Below are positions 1 to 11,076 of a DNA stretch of 64,000 nt, piece by piece. The DNA comes from Drechmeria coniospora. Lineage: Eukaryota; Ascomycota; Sordariomycetes; Hypocreales; Ophiocordycipitaceae. The notes beneath the pieces are model-generated. The model made no database searches. It had not been told where the DNA came from and worked only from the letters and a program-made list of their open reading frames with translations. Location: NCBI RefSeq assembly GCF_001625195.1, contig NC_054391.1, positions 2,387,390-2,451,389 on the forward strand, given 5' to 3'. Numbering within the stretch: the stretch's first letter is position 1; each line of letters starts with the position of its first letter. A program made the translations under genes and the position numbers.

Positions 1-488
1 TTTACGATACTGGCTCAACCTGTCATTTGGTCAACAACCGGCTTAAGTTTACGACTTTCCGACCTATTGCGAAATCCCAAGCAAAACCAATTACAACAGG
101 AGGTGGTCCATTTATCCCAAAGGTATTGGCTGTACTGAATTTACTGTACTAATTCGCACCAATCCATCTGTCTACGGTACTCTTGTTTTACAAGAAGCAC
201 TGTACATTCCGAAATTGGAGGTCAGTATTGTTAGTAGAATTCGCCACTATGCGTCTGGAGGAACACTCATCAAGGAACATCTATACAACTCAAATCGACA
301 GTTATATAGACTCCTTAACTTCCAGAAACACGGCTTCTTCCTACAACAGCAAGGTCAACAAACGCCCTATCTAACGAAATCAGATACTTCCCACTCTAGC
401 TACTACAGTAGCTACGGAATTACAGTCGAAATTCCCTCCCAACCCCCCCCTGGGCTACCGAAGCAGAAGATTGGTCGGTACCTTCAAC

Positions 489-600
489 GGTGCCTCGGTC
501 GGCACCTTCCCCAGTGCCTCGGTCGGCACCTTCCCAGTGCCTCGGTCGGCACCTTCCCCAGTGCCTCGGTCGGCACCCAGATCGGTACCTAGCCCAACTG
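489..600 (+). repeat. Short tandem repeat in copia pol between protease and integrase
   Basis: About four units of 24 bp (one of 23) begin near 491, 515, 538 and 562. They encode Pro/Ser/Arg-rich units of the VPRSAPSP type. The 23-bp unit adds a frameshift. Diverged versions occur at the same place in the other copias (near 45210-45260, 48720-48810 and 59770-59890), so this is a family feature and not a local accident. Confidence 0.8.
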
Positions 601-1844
601 TCAGTTCGGCTACACCAAGGGACCTTACTAAGGCTACCCTGTTCAAAGACCCTATAGAAGACCCAATTCCTATAGAGGCAACAGACCAATAGTAGTCCCA
701 ACTACTAGTCTTGGGGAACAAGTTCTTCCAACTACTTGTTCGGAATCCAACAACCAGTCTTACCAAAGACTATTGCAACAAGCGGGCATTTGGCACATTC
801 GACTGGGACACATTAGTCTCCCACTCTTGAAAAAGACCAGTAGTATTACTACTGGACTGCCTAACTTTTCGACTATTCAGGCTGCCGATTTCCAATGCCT
901 TGCCTGTATTCAGGCCAAATCCACTAGACGCCAGTCTAGGGATCCCATCGACGATCCAGACCAAGTTCTTAATTCAATTGCGGGTGATATATTTAGGATT
1001 CGACCAGTATCCTATGATCGTAAGTCTATGGGTCTTATACTAATTAATCGAAAATCCCGCTTCCGTTGGGTATTGATCTTACCCAACAAGGAGGGATCAA
1101 CTGTTCTCCAGGCTATTCGGAATCTCTTCAAAAGCCTAAAACGACAGTACAACTGTTACCCAAAACAGTTATTTTTCGACGAGGGTACAGAAATCAACAC
1201 ATTGCTCCAGACTTGGTTGGGTAAGAAAGGAATTCTATTCGATACATCTTGCCCGTATACGCCCGAACAGAACGGACTTACCGAACGGTCCATATAAGTC
1301 ATCCTAGACCGACTACGTACAACAATGATCTGGGCAGGCCTTCCACTTTTCCTCTGGTCTGCCGTTCTTCCTGCTATAGTTAATCTTGTTAACTATACTG
1401 CAATTTCGAACCGGGATTTAAGTCCCTACCAATTACTAAAACAGGAATTACAGGGACTGAAAATGCCACCAAATCTCACGGCCTATAAGGCTATTGGTGC
1501 ACATTGCGAAGTCCTAATTCCTTATCAGAAACGGATTCAAAGTGCCAAACTGGCATCCCGAACAGAACCAGCAAGGCTACTAGCCACGCTAGGTTCAAAA
1601 ACATACCTTGTGTATGTGCCTTCTAGGAGGTCGGTTACAAAAACTACCTTCCTAAAAATCCTAGAAGGTATTGGCCCTATCTCCCAAGGGCTTCCCCGAC
1701 TACCAAGTCCTAGTGTTAAAGGACTAGAGTCAGAGGGGGAAATTGAGATAGTAGATTCAACTACTACTATCTCGCAAAGCAACTCCAGTCCCCTAACACC
1801 TAGGGAGACAGAGGGGGCTACTGGTCCTACTAGGACCAGTAGAC

Positions 1845-2140
1845 CTACTAGTCCTGGTAGGACTAGTAGGTTGCAACTGGCCAACGGACCGACTAGTCCT
1901 ACTAGGACTAGTAGGTTGCAACTGGCCAACGGACCGACTAGTCCTACTAGGACTAGTAGGTTGCAACTGGCCAACGGACCGACTAGTCCTACTAGGACTA
2001 GTAGGTTGCAACTGGCCAACGAACCGACTAGTCCTACTAGGACTAGCAGGTTGCAAGAGGCCAACGGACCGACTAGTTCTACTAGGACTAGTAGGTTGCA
2101 AGAGGCCAACGGACCGACTAGTCCTACTAGGACTAGTACT
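1845..2140 (+). repeat. 45-bp coding minisatellite with internal palindromes in the integrase-RT linker
   Basis: Six 45-bp units start at 1869, 1914, 1959, 2004, 2049 and 2094 and encode 15-residue units such as LQLANGPTSPTRTSR. Most units contain the 19-bp palindrome CTAGTCCTACTAGGACTAG or a close variant. The array lies after the integrase core and before reverse transcriptase, where copia proteins have a flexible linker. Other copias here have related arrays with different unit number or length (43730-43975, 50040-50290, 58270-58540). Confidence 0.9.
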
Positions 2141-3941
2141 ACAGAGGGGGTCCTAGCCCAACCAACAGAGGATCTACCAGATACCTCTCTTCCAGATGAA
2201 CCTGAATTAGAAGACAATTCTAATTCAGTGGATTTCAACCTGGCATGCTGGATTAAGAACCTATGCTACCAAGCTAAGGCAAAGCAACTACTAGTTAGTA
2301 GCGAGCCTACTAGCTGGAAGCAGGTACTTAAATCAGACAACAAAGACCAGTGGATAAGTGCTATATTCTCTGAATTTCAGCAACTTATCCTGGCAGGGGT
2401 ATTCCATTTTATCCCACTTTAAGAAATACCAACTAGTAGACGACTCCTCAAAAGCCGTCTTATCCTACGAGTCAAAAAGGACCAGCAAAACAATCCCATT
2501 AAATTCAAGGCACGTTTAGTAGCCAAAGGATTTATGCAGATTGAAGGTCTTAACTACCTAGAGACCTTTGCAGCTATAAGCATTCCACCTACCTGGAGGA
2601 TACTACTAGCTCTTGCTGCCCAGAACAATTGGTACATTGAACAAATCGACTTTATTGGTGCTTTCCTCAACAGCGAGCTACCTGAAGTTAATTTCCTTGA
2701 AATGCCTGATGGACTGGAAGCATTTATTAGTCTCAACAAGACTAATAACATGGGTAAGCAACTAGCCAAGCTAGGCTACAACCCAGCAGTCAAATAAGGC
2801 ATTCTTTTGAAGAAAGCACTCTATAGTCTTAAACAAGGACCTAAAGAGTGGCAAGATGCACTTTCCAAACTGCTCCATCAATACGGATATCGACCTCTTG
2901 TATCCGATCCAGCTGTCTACTATAATGGTACTGCCAGTACCTATATAGTTTGCCATGTTGACGACTGTTTGCTTATTGGGCCGAACCTTGTATACATCAA
3001 CAAGTTGAAACAAAAACTACACAAGGTTTACCCAATTGAAGATCGCGGGCAGGCTGCGTTCTTCTTAGGCGTACAGATCAGCCGAACGACCAAGGGTATT
3101 ACCCTTAGTCAAAAGGGGTATATCGAAGAAGCACTATTGCGATTTGGGCTAGAGGGGGCTAAGGCGGTAGCAATACCGTTACAGCCAGGTGTACTTAAAC
3201 AAGCCACAACAACACCTCTTCCTCCCTTACCTGCAACCAATCAATTGGTATACCAACAGATAGTTGGGACCCTAATGTACCTGATGCTATTGACCCGACC
3301 AGATATAGCCTTTGCAATCCAATGGCTATCTCGGTATATGCATTAGGCTACTAGTCTCCAACTATCAACCGGTAAGAACCTTCTTCGATATCTGAAAGGA
3401 ACTATAGACCTAGCTGTTTGCTATTGGTCTAAGTCCCCAGTACCCAGCCTGTCTGGATTTTCAGACAGCGACTTTGCAGGTAACTTAGATTCCTCTAAGT
3501 CTACCTATGGGTACCTCTTCACCCTAGCAGGTAGACCAATCTACTGGAAGTCAAAAAGGGCAAGTACAATTGCTCTTTCAACTATAGAGGCAGAATCGGA
3601 TGCCCTACTGGAAGCAATTCGGGAACTCAAATGGCTGGATGGTCTGTTTACAGAAATGGGTAAAAGTCTTCAAAAACCCATTCTACTTCTGTATAATAAC
3701 AATGGATCCATCTCCAATGCCAACAACCCAAATCAGCACTCTCGTACCAAACACACCTTACTGAAGTTTCGGTACATTCGGCAAGAAGCAACAAGCGGCT
3801 TGGCTAAAATCAGCTATCTCGATACCAAGTCAATGCCTGCCGACGGTCTTACTAAGGCCCTTACTGCTGATCTCTTCCAACGATACCTTGGCCTACTAGG
3901 TCTTCAAAGGATTCCTATTTAGCAGTATCCTTACTAGCTAT

Positions 3942-3951
3942 ATAGAGGGGG
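3942..3951 (+). promoter_or_regulatory. Polypurine tract of the first copia
   Basis: The purine-rich run TAGAGGGGG lies directly before the LTR start TGTTAAAAT, the expected place of the plus-strand primer. The same junction occurs in inverted form at 27464 and 56464 and in direct form at 52091-52100. Confidence 0.75.
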
Positions 3952-4886
3952 TGTTAAAATTACTGGTATTTATACTAGTAAGACTACCCAAATAGGATAC
4001 TATCCTATGTGTTGCCATTTGCAACACCGGGCAGCAGTACTACTGTTTGCCCATATACTACCACTGTACTGCACGTACAGGTAGTATATCGAGTTGACGA
4101 ATTGCACTTGCTATGCAAATTCTCCTCGCTCCGACTTGGTATAATTGATGGCAGTACTACTGCCCAGCCAATTTACTACTATCGCACGTTACGTGCAAAG
4201 TGGTACTTGGTCAACCAAGCAAGATCATTGATCGGGCCGTCAATTGACGCACTCCCAACTACTACTAGTAGTTGCCCGCCAACAGTACTACTGTTGCGCG
4301 GAAGGACCCACCCAACTGCAACTAGCAGTTGCTTGCCAGCAGTACTACTACTGGCCCACTCGACTACTGCAGCACTGCTGCTGTACTGTCGCGACCGAAC
4401 CCTAATACTGATCAACCCTGCTAGTTGCAACCAACTTGCAGTATGACTCAACCAGAGTATTTGGAGCTGCATTGAATGCAAGCAGATTGTTCGGAGATGC
4501 ATTGTATGGAATCAGACAGAATTCCAACACGTGCACATTGCACTAATTGAGGTACTACCTCTCAGGTATAAAATGGTCCTCCCTTTCCTACACTCTTAGA
4601 TAGTTAGGTACAACACACACACAAGACGTACGCTGAACACACGCACGCGCGCAAGCAAGCACAAGAAACACAATAGTCTTTCTTTTCTGAATTGTCCCTT
4701 GGCACTACTATTTGACTTGTTCAAATCTGTATTCCCTGCCCAGTTACTAACTGGTGCACTTCCTGCTGTTACTAACAGCATCGATTGATATCCATTTTGG
4801 ATAGTCCGTGCAACTGAACTTCCACTGCGCACCCTTCCTATTTTACCCCTTTATTCCAAAAGGTATTTCCCCTTTTCATTTTAAGA
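3952..4886 (+). mobile_element. Copia family A 3' LTR (935 bp)
   Basis: It starts TGTTAAAATTACTGG directly after the polypurine tract and ends CATTTTAAGA, where the sequence passes abruptly into an inverted copia gag. It has the same length, and almost the same sequence, as the inverted solo LTR at 6573-7507. The right flank TATAC would be the target duplication; the left one is outside the window. A promoter-like run GGTATAAAATGG is near 4564. Positions 4029-4381 hold a dense series of perfect or near-perfect palindromes. Confidence 0.92.
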
Positions 4887-5989
4887 TATACTAATATTAC
4901 CTAAGTTAGGTAATATTTCCAATTCTTCTGTACAGTTAGAATCGGTATCTAATTCCTAGTAGGAATAAGATAAATCCATACAGCTAGCGGCTAGACTATA
5001 GTTACTAACTAGGAAACTAGTAGTATCCTTTAGTTAGTTAGTCGATTAGTTGGATTTCTTTTATTAGTTTGGCTTGACTGGTTAGATTTCTTTTTATTAA
5101 ATTTCCCTTTCTTCTTTTTCTTAGGTACTTAGGATACCTTGTGGCTAAATATATTCGATCCAGTAGTACTAGAGTTTCGATTTTCTTCCAAAAGGTTAAC
5201 TATAAGGTATTGTAGACCTAGGGTATCTGTTTTAAGTCCTAAGGCTCGGGAAGACTAAATGGTATTGCGTTATATAGTAACCTATTGTGGAAAAACAGGC
5301 TTAACTGTTGTAAGGTATCGGTTGGCTTAATCCAGTAGATTAATTGTTACTCTAGCTAGTTATAGCCTAGTAAGTCGACTGTTAAATTTAGTATTAAATG
5401 CCTTAAGTATTCCTTTATACCCCTTAAATGTAAGGGTATAGTAAGCGTTGTATAGGTTAGAGCGTTTGGCTTTGTAACCTTTGGAGTATTATTTTTTCAA
5501 TAATAGGAAAACCTTAGTTAGGTTTTTAATCTATGCAATAGATACTAAGGTTTCTTCCGTACAGCTATCCCGTAATAGTATAAGTAAACGGGCCTAATTT
5601 CTGCTTAAGAAGTTAGATATAATTAAAGGTTTATCTAGAAAACTTTTTAGGTCTAGGGCTTAAAGTTAAATTAATAGGGATTGCTTCTATAGCTTGTAAT
5701 TCTCGGTGCCTTTAAGTTTTGCGTATTCTGGGAATTAATAAACTTTTTTATTTAACTTGTAGCTAGAGTTAGAATCCTCTGTCTTTATAATAGTAGTACT
5801 ATTACTAAGATTGCTAAGAGTTAACTCGATTGTATTTAGTCGATTTTGTATCTATAGAACAATAGTATTAAGTTATTGTATAGATTGAGTATATTGTTGT
5901 AAAAGTTTATCGATTTGCGTTTACTGTACTAGTAGACGTTTTTCGATTTCCGACAGGTTAGTTCCCTAACCTTAATTAGTGGGATCCAT
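4887..5989 (-). pseudogene. Copia family B gag, truncated by insertion, RIP-damaged
   Basis: On the minus strand an ATG at 5989-5987 opens a frame beginning MDPTN. The frame then carries many TAG and TAA codons at Gln or Trp positions. It matches the gag of the copia at 45424-52686 (start 47099) along its length, including a Lys-rich stretch near 4990-5120. The preceding copia inserted at 4887 and cut off the rest. No zinc knuckle is visible in the retained part. Confidence 0.8.
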
Positions 5990-6398
5990 TTTTTAGTTAG
6001 TAACTAGATTCCGATTTTGCCTTACCTACCTAGCTAGTAGTACTAGCAATAGGTCTTTTACTAATAGTATAGTAGTATAGTAGTACTAGTAGTTGGGGGA
6101 GCCGTTTGGTGACTAGGGATTACTAGTAGTACTGGTAGATAACGTACTAGTAGTACTAGTAGTTGGGGGAGCCGTTGTTTGGTAACCAGGGATTACCAGT
6201 AGTACTGGTAGATAACGTACTAGTAGTACTAGTAGTTGGGGGAGCCGTTTGGTGACCAGGGATTACTAGTAGTACTAGTATGTAACTTAGTAAGTTACAA
6301 AGGTCGATCCAAGATTACTAGTAGTACTAATAGGTAGCTTAGTAAGCTGTAGAGATCGATCTAGGGGGATTCATTATAGTCCTTCTGGGCTTATAACC
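5990..6398 (-). other. Copia B 5' leader: primer site and palindromic tandem repeats
   Basis: This is the untranslated leader between the 5' LTR and gag, read on the minus strand. The first bases after the LTR are GGTTATAAGCCC (6398 downward), a likely primer-binding site. Then come repeated units of about 60-75 bp (roughly 6050-6360), each carrying ACTAGTAGTACTAGTAG-type palindromes and a GGGGGAGCCGTTTGGTGACC core. No gene is present. Confidence 0.75.
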
Positions 6399-7922
6399 TC
6401 TTGCAATTTAGGTGCGTAAGAGGAGGGGTAGTAGAAGTATATTGTACGGACTAGGGAATTAATTAAGCTATTAGTAATAGCATAAGGGGTACCAGTTAGT
6501 AACTAGGCAAGAGTACACAATTAGTAGTACTAAATTATACAAACGAATGCAATTATATCTTAAAAGAGAAACTCTTAAAATGAAAAGGGGAAATACCTTT
6601 TGGAATAAAGGGGTAAAATAGGAAGGGTGCGCAGTGGAAGTTCAGTTGCACGGACTATCCAAAATGGATATCAATCGATGCTGTTAGTAACAGCAGGAAG
6701 TGCACCAGTTAGTAACTGGGCAGGGAATACAGATTTGAACAAGTCAAATAGTAGTGCCAAGGGATAATTCAGAAAAGAAAGACTGTTGTATTTCTTGTGC
6801 TTGCTTGCGCGCGTGCGTGTGTTCAGCGTACGTCTTGTGTGTGTGTTGTACCTAACTATCTAAGAGTGTAGGAAAGGGAGGACCATTTTATACCTGAGAG
6901 GTAGTACCTCAATCAGTGCAATGTGCACGTGTTGGAATTCTGTCTGATTCCATACAATGCATCTCCGAACAATCTGCTTGCATTCAATGCAGCTCCAAAT
7001 ACTCTGGTTGAGTCATACTGCCAGTTGGTTGCAACTAGCAGGGTTGATCAGTATTAGGGTTCGGTCGCGACAGTACAGCAGCAGTGCTGCAGTAGTCGAG
7101 TGGGCCAGTAGTAGTACTGCTGGCAAGCAACTGCTAGTTGCAGTTGGGTGGGTCCTTCCGCGCAACAGTAGTACTGTTGGCGGGCAACTACTAGTAGTAG
7201 TTGGGAGCGCGTCAATTGACGGCCCGATCAATGATCTTGCTTGGTTGACCAAGTACCACTTTGCACGTAACGTGCGACAGTAGTAAATTGGCTGGGCAGT
7301 AGTACTGCCATCAATTGTACCAAGTCGGAGCGAGGAGAATTTGCATAGCAAGTGCAATTCGTCAACTCGATATACTACCTGTACGTGCAGTACAGTGGTA
7401 GTATATGGGCAAACAGTAGTACTGCTGCCCGGTGTTGCAAATGGCAACACATAGGATAGTATCCTATTTGGGTAGTCTTACTAGTATAAATACCAGTAAT
7501 TTTAACAGAAACTATTCTAAGGGAATAGCTACTACCTTATATAGGTATAGAAATATAGTAAAGACTATTCCAGCTTATTCCATAAGGTTCTAGCTTATTC
7601 CATAAGTAAGGTAAGCAATATTCCGGCTTATTCCAAGGAGTTCCAGTACATTCCATAAGTAGGGTATAGAATATTCTAGAATATTCTAGAATGTTCTAGA
7701 GCATTCTGTACTATACCTAATTAGGTAAGTATCTTTAACAATAGTTTAGAGAAATAGTATATTGTATACTATTAGTTAGCTCTGTATACTTACTTATACT
7801 CTCAGTATAGTATAGTATATCTACTAGTAGTAGTACTTCTAATAGTTACTACTAGTAGTAGTAATAATAGGATAGTATCCTATTTGGGTAGTCTTACTAG
7901 TATAAATCCTAGTATTTTAACA
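6399..7922 (-). mobile_element. Copia family B 5' LTR, split by a solo family A LTR
   Basis: Family B LTR sequence occupies 6399-6572 and 7513-7922, together about 584 bp once the inserted LTR and one target copy are removed. On the minus strand it starts TGTTAAAATACTAGG and ends AATTGCAAGA before the leader. It contains several copies of the GAATATTCTA heptad-like motif near 7670-7700. Its outer flank AAAGG (7923-7927) lies in gypsy gag, so this copia inserted into a gypsy fragment. Confidence 0.88.
6573..7507 (-). mobile_element. Solo copia family A LTR with GAAAC target duplication
   Basis: This is a complete 935-bp LTR flanked by GAAAC at 6568-6572 and 7508-7512, with no internal region. 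That is the product of LTR-LTR recombination. It is nearly identical to 3952-4886, so its insertion is recent compared with the heavily mutated sequence around it. Confidence 0.95.
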
Positions 7923-9170
7923 AAAGGTACTTTATTTCCCTCCTTTTCCTTAGTCTTTAATTCCTTATAAATATATTCTTCTCCCTAAGCGGCCTAAATA
8001 CTTATCCATAGGGTATATAGGATTATAGCTTATTGTAGGTATTATTAGATATAGTAGCCTCCCTCCTTATAGCGGATATATATATTGGCTGCCTTATACC
8101 TATCTCTCTCTTCCTATATAACCTATTTTGCCTACTGTTAGGGCCCGCTTTAGCTTTAGTTTGTTTTCGTTATTAGTTTAGTTATAGTTACTCTAGGTCC
8201 GGCTGTAGCCCTAGAGCCCGCCGTATTAACCCCTAATATTAGGGTATTATCGTCCTTATTGGGTTAGGGGGTTGCCTTAGCTATCCTCTAGCTAGGCCTG
8301 CTTTAGTCCTTAATTTTATCCTTTATATATTGTAATTCTATTTCGGATGCAATTTATTTATATATATTAACTACCTTAATATAGTTATTTATTATAGTTC
8401 CCTACTAACGGATATAGTTCCTTATTCTCTTAGTTAGCTTAATATAGAGCTTTATAAGTTTTACCTTACTAGGCTAATATATCCCTCCTATTAGTATAAG
8501 CTTCTCTTTAAAGCGTATAAGGAATACTAAGAACGACTTTAATATCCCTTATCTAATATCCTTTAGTTTAATAACTACTAGTTACTAATAGTAGGGATTA
8601 CTATAACCCGATTTAAGGTACGTTAGAAATTAGAACGGGTTGTAACCAATACAGGAGTCTTCCTTAAAGTACGTTATAACTTATTGCTAGACTTTAGCTA
8701 AAAGGTTTTACTAAACGAAGATCTATTAGTCCTAAGCGGACCTAATAAAGTCCCTATCTACCTAGAGCTTACAGTCTATATAGAACTTCTAGGCTATAAA
8801 GGTACCCTTATTACTATTATATAGGTCCCCGACTAGGATTAGTTTACGTTTAATATAGGCCTATAGTATACCTAATTCGTCCTTAGTCCGTTCCTGTTAG
8901 GGATTAATTGTTAAGGTATCTATTAGCTAGACCGATAAGTACCCTAGGTCCTACTATACCTATTACTGCCTATTCTTCTATAGAGCTAAGATTTATATAG
9001 AGTATATTTCTATTTAGGCGTATATTTAGCTAAACTCTATATAGACTTTTACTATAAAGTCCTCTATAACTTACTAAAGGTTAATTTCTTTAGGCTTCCC
9101 CTTATCTATTTTAACTTACAATAGTTAGGCTTTTCCTTCTTCCTAACCGGTATAAGTAAAGTCTTTTAAA
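7923..9170 (-). pseudogene. Gypsy family A gag fragment (upper copy)
   Basis: Minus-strand sequence matches the gag region of the gypsy at 27812-29060, with numerous RIP stops. It joins its own 5' LTR at 9171. The remaining part was displaced by the copia inserted at AAAGG. No intact reading frame remains. Confidence 0.8.
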
Positions 9171-9342
9171 TATTACGGAGTTACTAGGCGGCTGCTCTAG
9201 GACTCTTAATAATATTTATTAAAAGACTTAAAGGGTAGGAAAACTACTTAGTAACTAGGGCTTTTAGTTATATATATTTCTCCTAGTAGGTCCCTTGGTT
9301 CCTTTCGTTCTCCTATATTAGGCTAAGCCCGATACTATAATA
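9171..9342 (-). mobile_element. Gypsy family A 5' LTR (172 bp)
   Basis: It matches the 171-bp LTRs at 27641-27811 and 41742-41912 in inverse orientation and carries the same CCCTCCTTTAAGTC and GGGCTTAGCCC blocks. Its outer flank GACTT (9343-9347) lies in a second gypsy gag copy. Confidence 0.88.
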
Positions 9343-10598
9343 GACTTAGCTTAAAGGTACTTTATTTTCTTTTTTTTTTAGTTTTTAATTCCTTACTAAT
9401 AAACTTTTTCCCTTAAGTAGTCTAAATATTTATCCCTAAAGTATATAGAATTATAGCTTATTATAGGTATATTTAAATATAGTAGCCTTCCTTTTTATAG
9501 TAAATATATATACTAATTACCTTATATTTATCTTTTTCTTTTTATATAACCTATTTTATTTACTATTAGGGCCTACGTTAGCTTTAGTTTATTTTTATTA
9601 TTAGCCTAATTATAGCTACTTTAGGCCTAACCTTAGCCCTTAAGCCTATTATATTAACCCCTAATATTAGGGTATTACTATTCTTATTAAGTTAGGGGGT
9701 TACTTTAGCCATCCCTTAGTTAGGCTTACTTTAGTTCTTAATTTTATCCTTTATATATTATAATTCTATTTTAAATATAACTTATTTATATATATTAACT
9801 ACTTTATTATAGTTATTTATTATAGTCCTTTACTAAAGGATATAATCCCTTATTCTTTTAGTTAGCCTAATATAAAGCTTTATAAGTTTTACCTTATTAA
9901 GTTAATATATTCCTCCTATTAGTATAAGCTTCTTTTTAAAATATATAAGGAATACTAAAAATAATTTTAATAACCTTTACTTAATATCCTTTAGTTTAAT
10001 AACTATTAGTTATTAGTAGTAGGGGTTACTATAAGCTAATTTAAGGTATATTAGGAATTAAAATAGGTTATAATTAATATAGGAGCCTTCTTTAAAGTAT
10101 ATTATAACTTATTACTAGACTTTAGCTAAAAGGCTTTACTAAATAAAAATCTATTAGTCTTAAGCGGATCTAATAAAGTCCCTATCTACCTAAAGCTTAT
10201 AGTTTATATAGAACTTTTAGGTTATAAAAGTACTCTTATTATTATTATATAGGTCCTTAACTAAAATTAGTTTATATTTAATATAGGCCTATAGTATACC
10301 TAACTTATCCTTAGTCTATTCTTACTAAAAGTTAATTATTAAGGTATTTATTAATTAGGCTAATAAGTACTTTAGGTCTTATTATACCTATTACTATTTA
10401 TTCTTTTATAGGGCTAAGATTTAGATAAAGTATATTTCTATTTAGGTTTATATTTAGCTAAACTCTATATAGATATTTACTATAAAGTTCTTTATAACTT
10501 ACTAAAGGTTAATTTCTTTAGGCTTCCCTTTATTTATTTTAACTTATAATAGTTAGGCTTTTCCTTCCTCCTAACTAGTATAAGTAAAGTCTTTTAAA
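9343..10598 (-). pseudogene. Gypsy family A gag fragment (lower, older copy)
   Basis: This is a second minus-strand copy of the same gag region as 7923-9170, more AT-rich and more strongly mutated. The upper element inserted into it at GACTT, only about 10 bases from the position where the copia entered the upper copy. No reading frame survives. Confidence 0.78.
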
Positions 10599-10769
10599 TA
10601 TTATAAAGTTACTAGGTAATTACTTTAGGACTTTTAATAATATTTATTAAAAGACTTAAAGGAGGGAAAACTACTTAATAACTAAGGCTTTTAGTTATAT
10701 ATATACTTTTTAGTAGGTCTCTTAGTTCCCTTTATTCTTATATATTAGGTAAAGCCTAATACAATAATA
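10599..10769 (-). mobile_element. Gypsy family A 5' LTR, heavily mutated (171 bp)
   Basis: Inverse LTR of the lower gypsy copy, of the expected length, with nearly all CpA and TpG changed to TpA. The flank toward the genes is AT-rich and shows no gene. Confidence 0.78.
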
Positions 10770-10897
10770 AATATTTTTAGTATAAGTATATATATATAGT
10801 AATATATATAATCTTACTACTTTATTTTAGAATAGTCTCTAGTTACGTCTAAATATTATAAGGTAAAGGAAGGTATAGACTTACTAAAGGAGCTCTT

Positions 10898-11071
10898 TAT
10901 TATAGTATTGGGCTTAGCCCAATATAGGATACAAAGTAGAGGGACCAATAGACCTACTAAAGGAACGTATATAAACTAAAAGTCCTAATTATTAAGTAGT
11001 TTTCCCTTCTTTAAGTCTTTTAATAAATATTATTAAGAGTCCTAAAGCAGTTACCTAGCGACTCTATAATA
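10898..11071 (+). mobile_element. Solo gypsy family A LTR with CTCTT target duplication
   Basis: A 174-bp LTR starting TATTATAGTATTGGG and ending CTCTATAATA, flanked by CTCTT at 10893-10897 and 11072-11076. No internal region is attached. The surrounding sequence (10770-10892 and 11077-11345) is AT-rich decayed DNA in which I see no gene. Confidence 0.9.
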
Positions 11072-11076
11072 CTCTT

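Larger units (their letters stand above)
1..3951 (+). pseudogene. Ty1/copia pol (family A), lightly damaged, 5' end outside the window
   Basis: This is the pol of a copia retrotransposon in the order protease, integrase, reverse transcriptase, RNase H. The window opens in the aspartic protease (DTGS motif at about 8-20). The integrase has its His/Cys zinc module at about 785-920 and a D-D-E core, with Asp near 986, FFDEGTE near 1172-1192 and EQNGLTERS near 1264-1290. Reverse transcriptase covers about 2440-3340 with catalytic HVDD near 2953. RNase H covers about 3440-3920. In-frame stops near 1296, 2420, 2795 and 3344 look like RIP products of Arg or Gln codons. One-base frameshifts occur near 110, in the C-run at 443-450 and in the repeat near 530. 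The usual RNase H catalytic Asp is Asn here (LYNNNG). It is the least decayed copia in the window and probably not autonomous. Confidence 0.9.

Noticed and set aside
1537..2238. Long Leu/Val/Gly-rich frames opposite the pol minisatellites (also 43630-44112 and 58198-58578)
   Set aside because: They are the complements of the coding repeats; the palindromes make the second strand open too. Repetitive LVLVGLVG products have no support as proteins.
4009..4446. 145-codon open frame in the copia A LTR, also at 7013-7450 inverted
   Set aside because: It begins with GTG, has no recognisable domain, and its openness follows from the palindromic LTR sequence shared by both copies. Other LTR copies do not keep it.
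4596..4832. Short minus-strand frame in the LTR and its relative at 26599-26811
   Set aside because: Both lie within LTR sequence and differ by RIP-type changes; no evidence of a protein.
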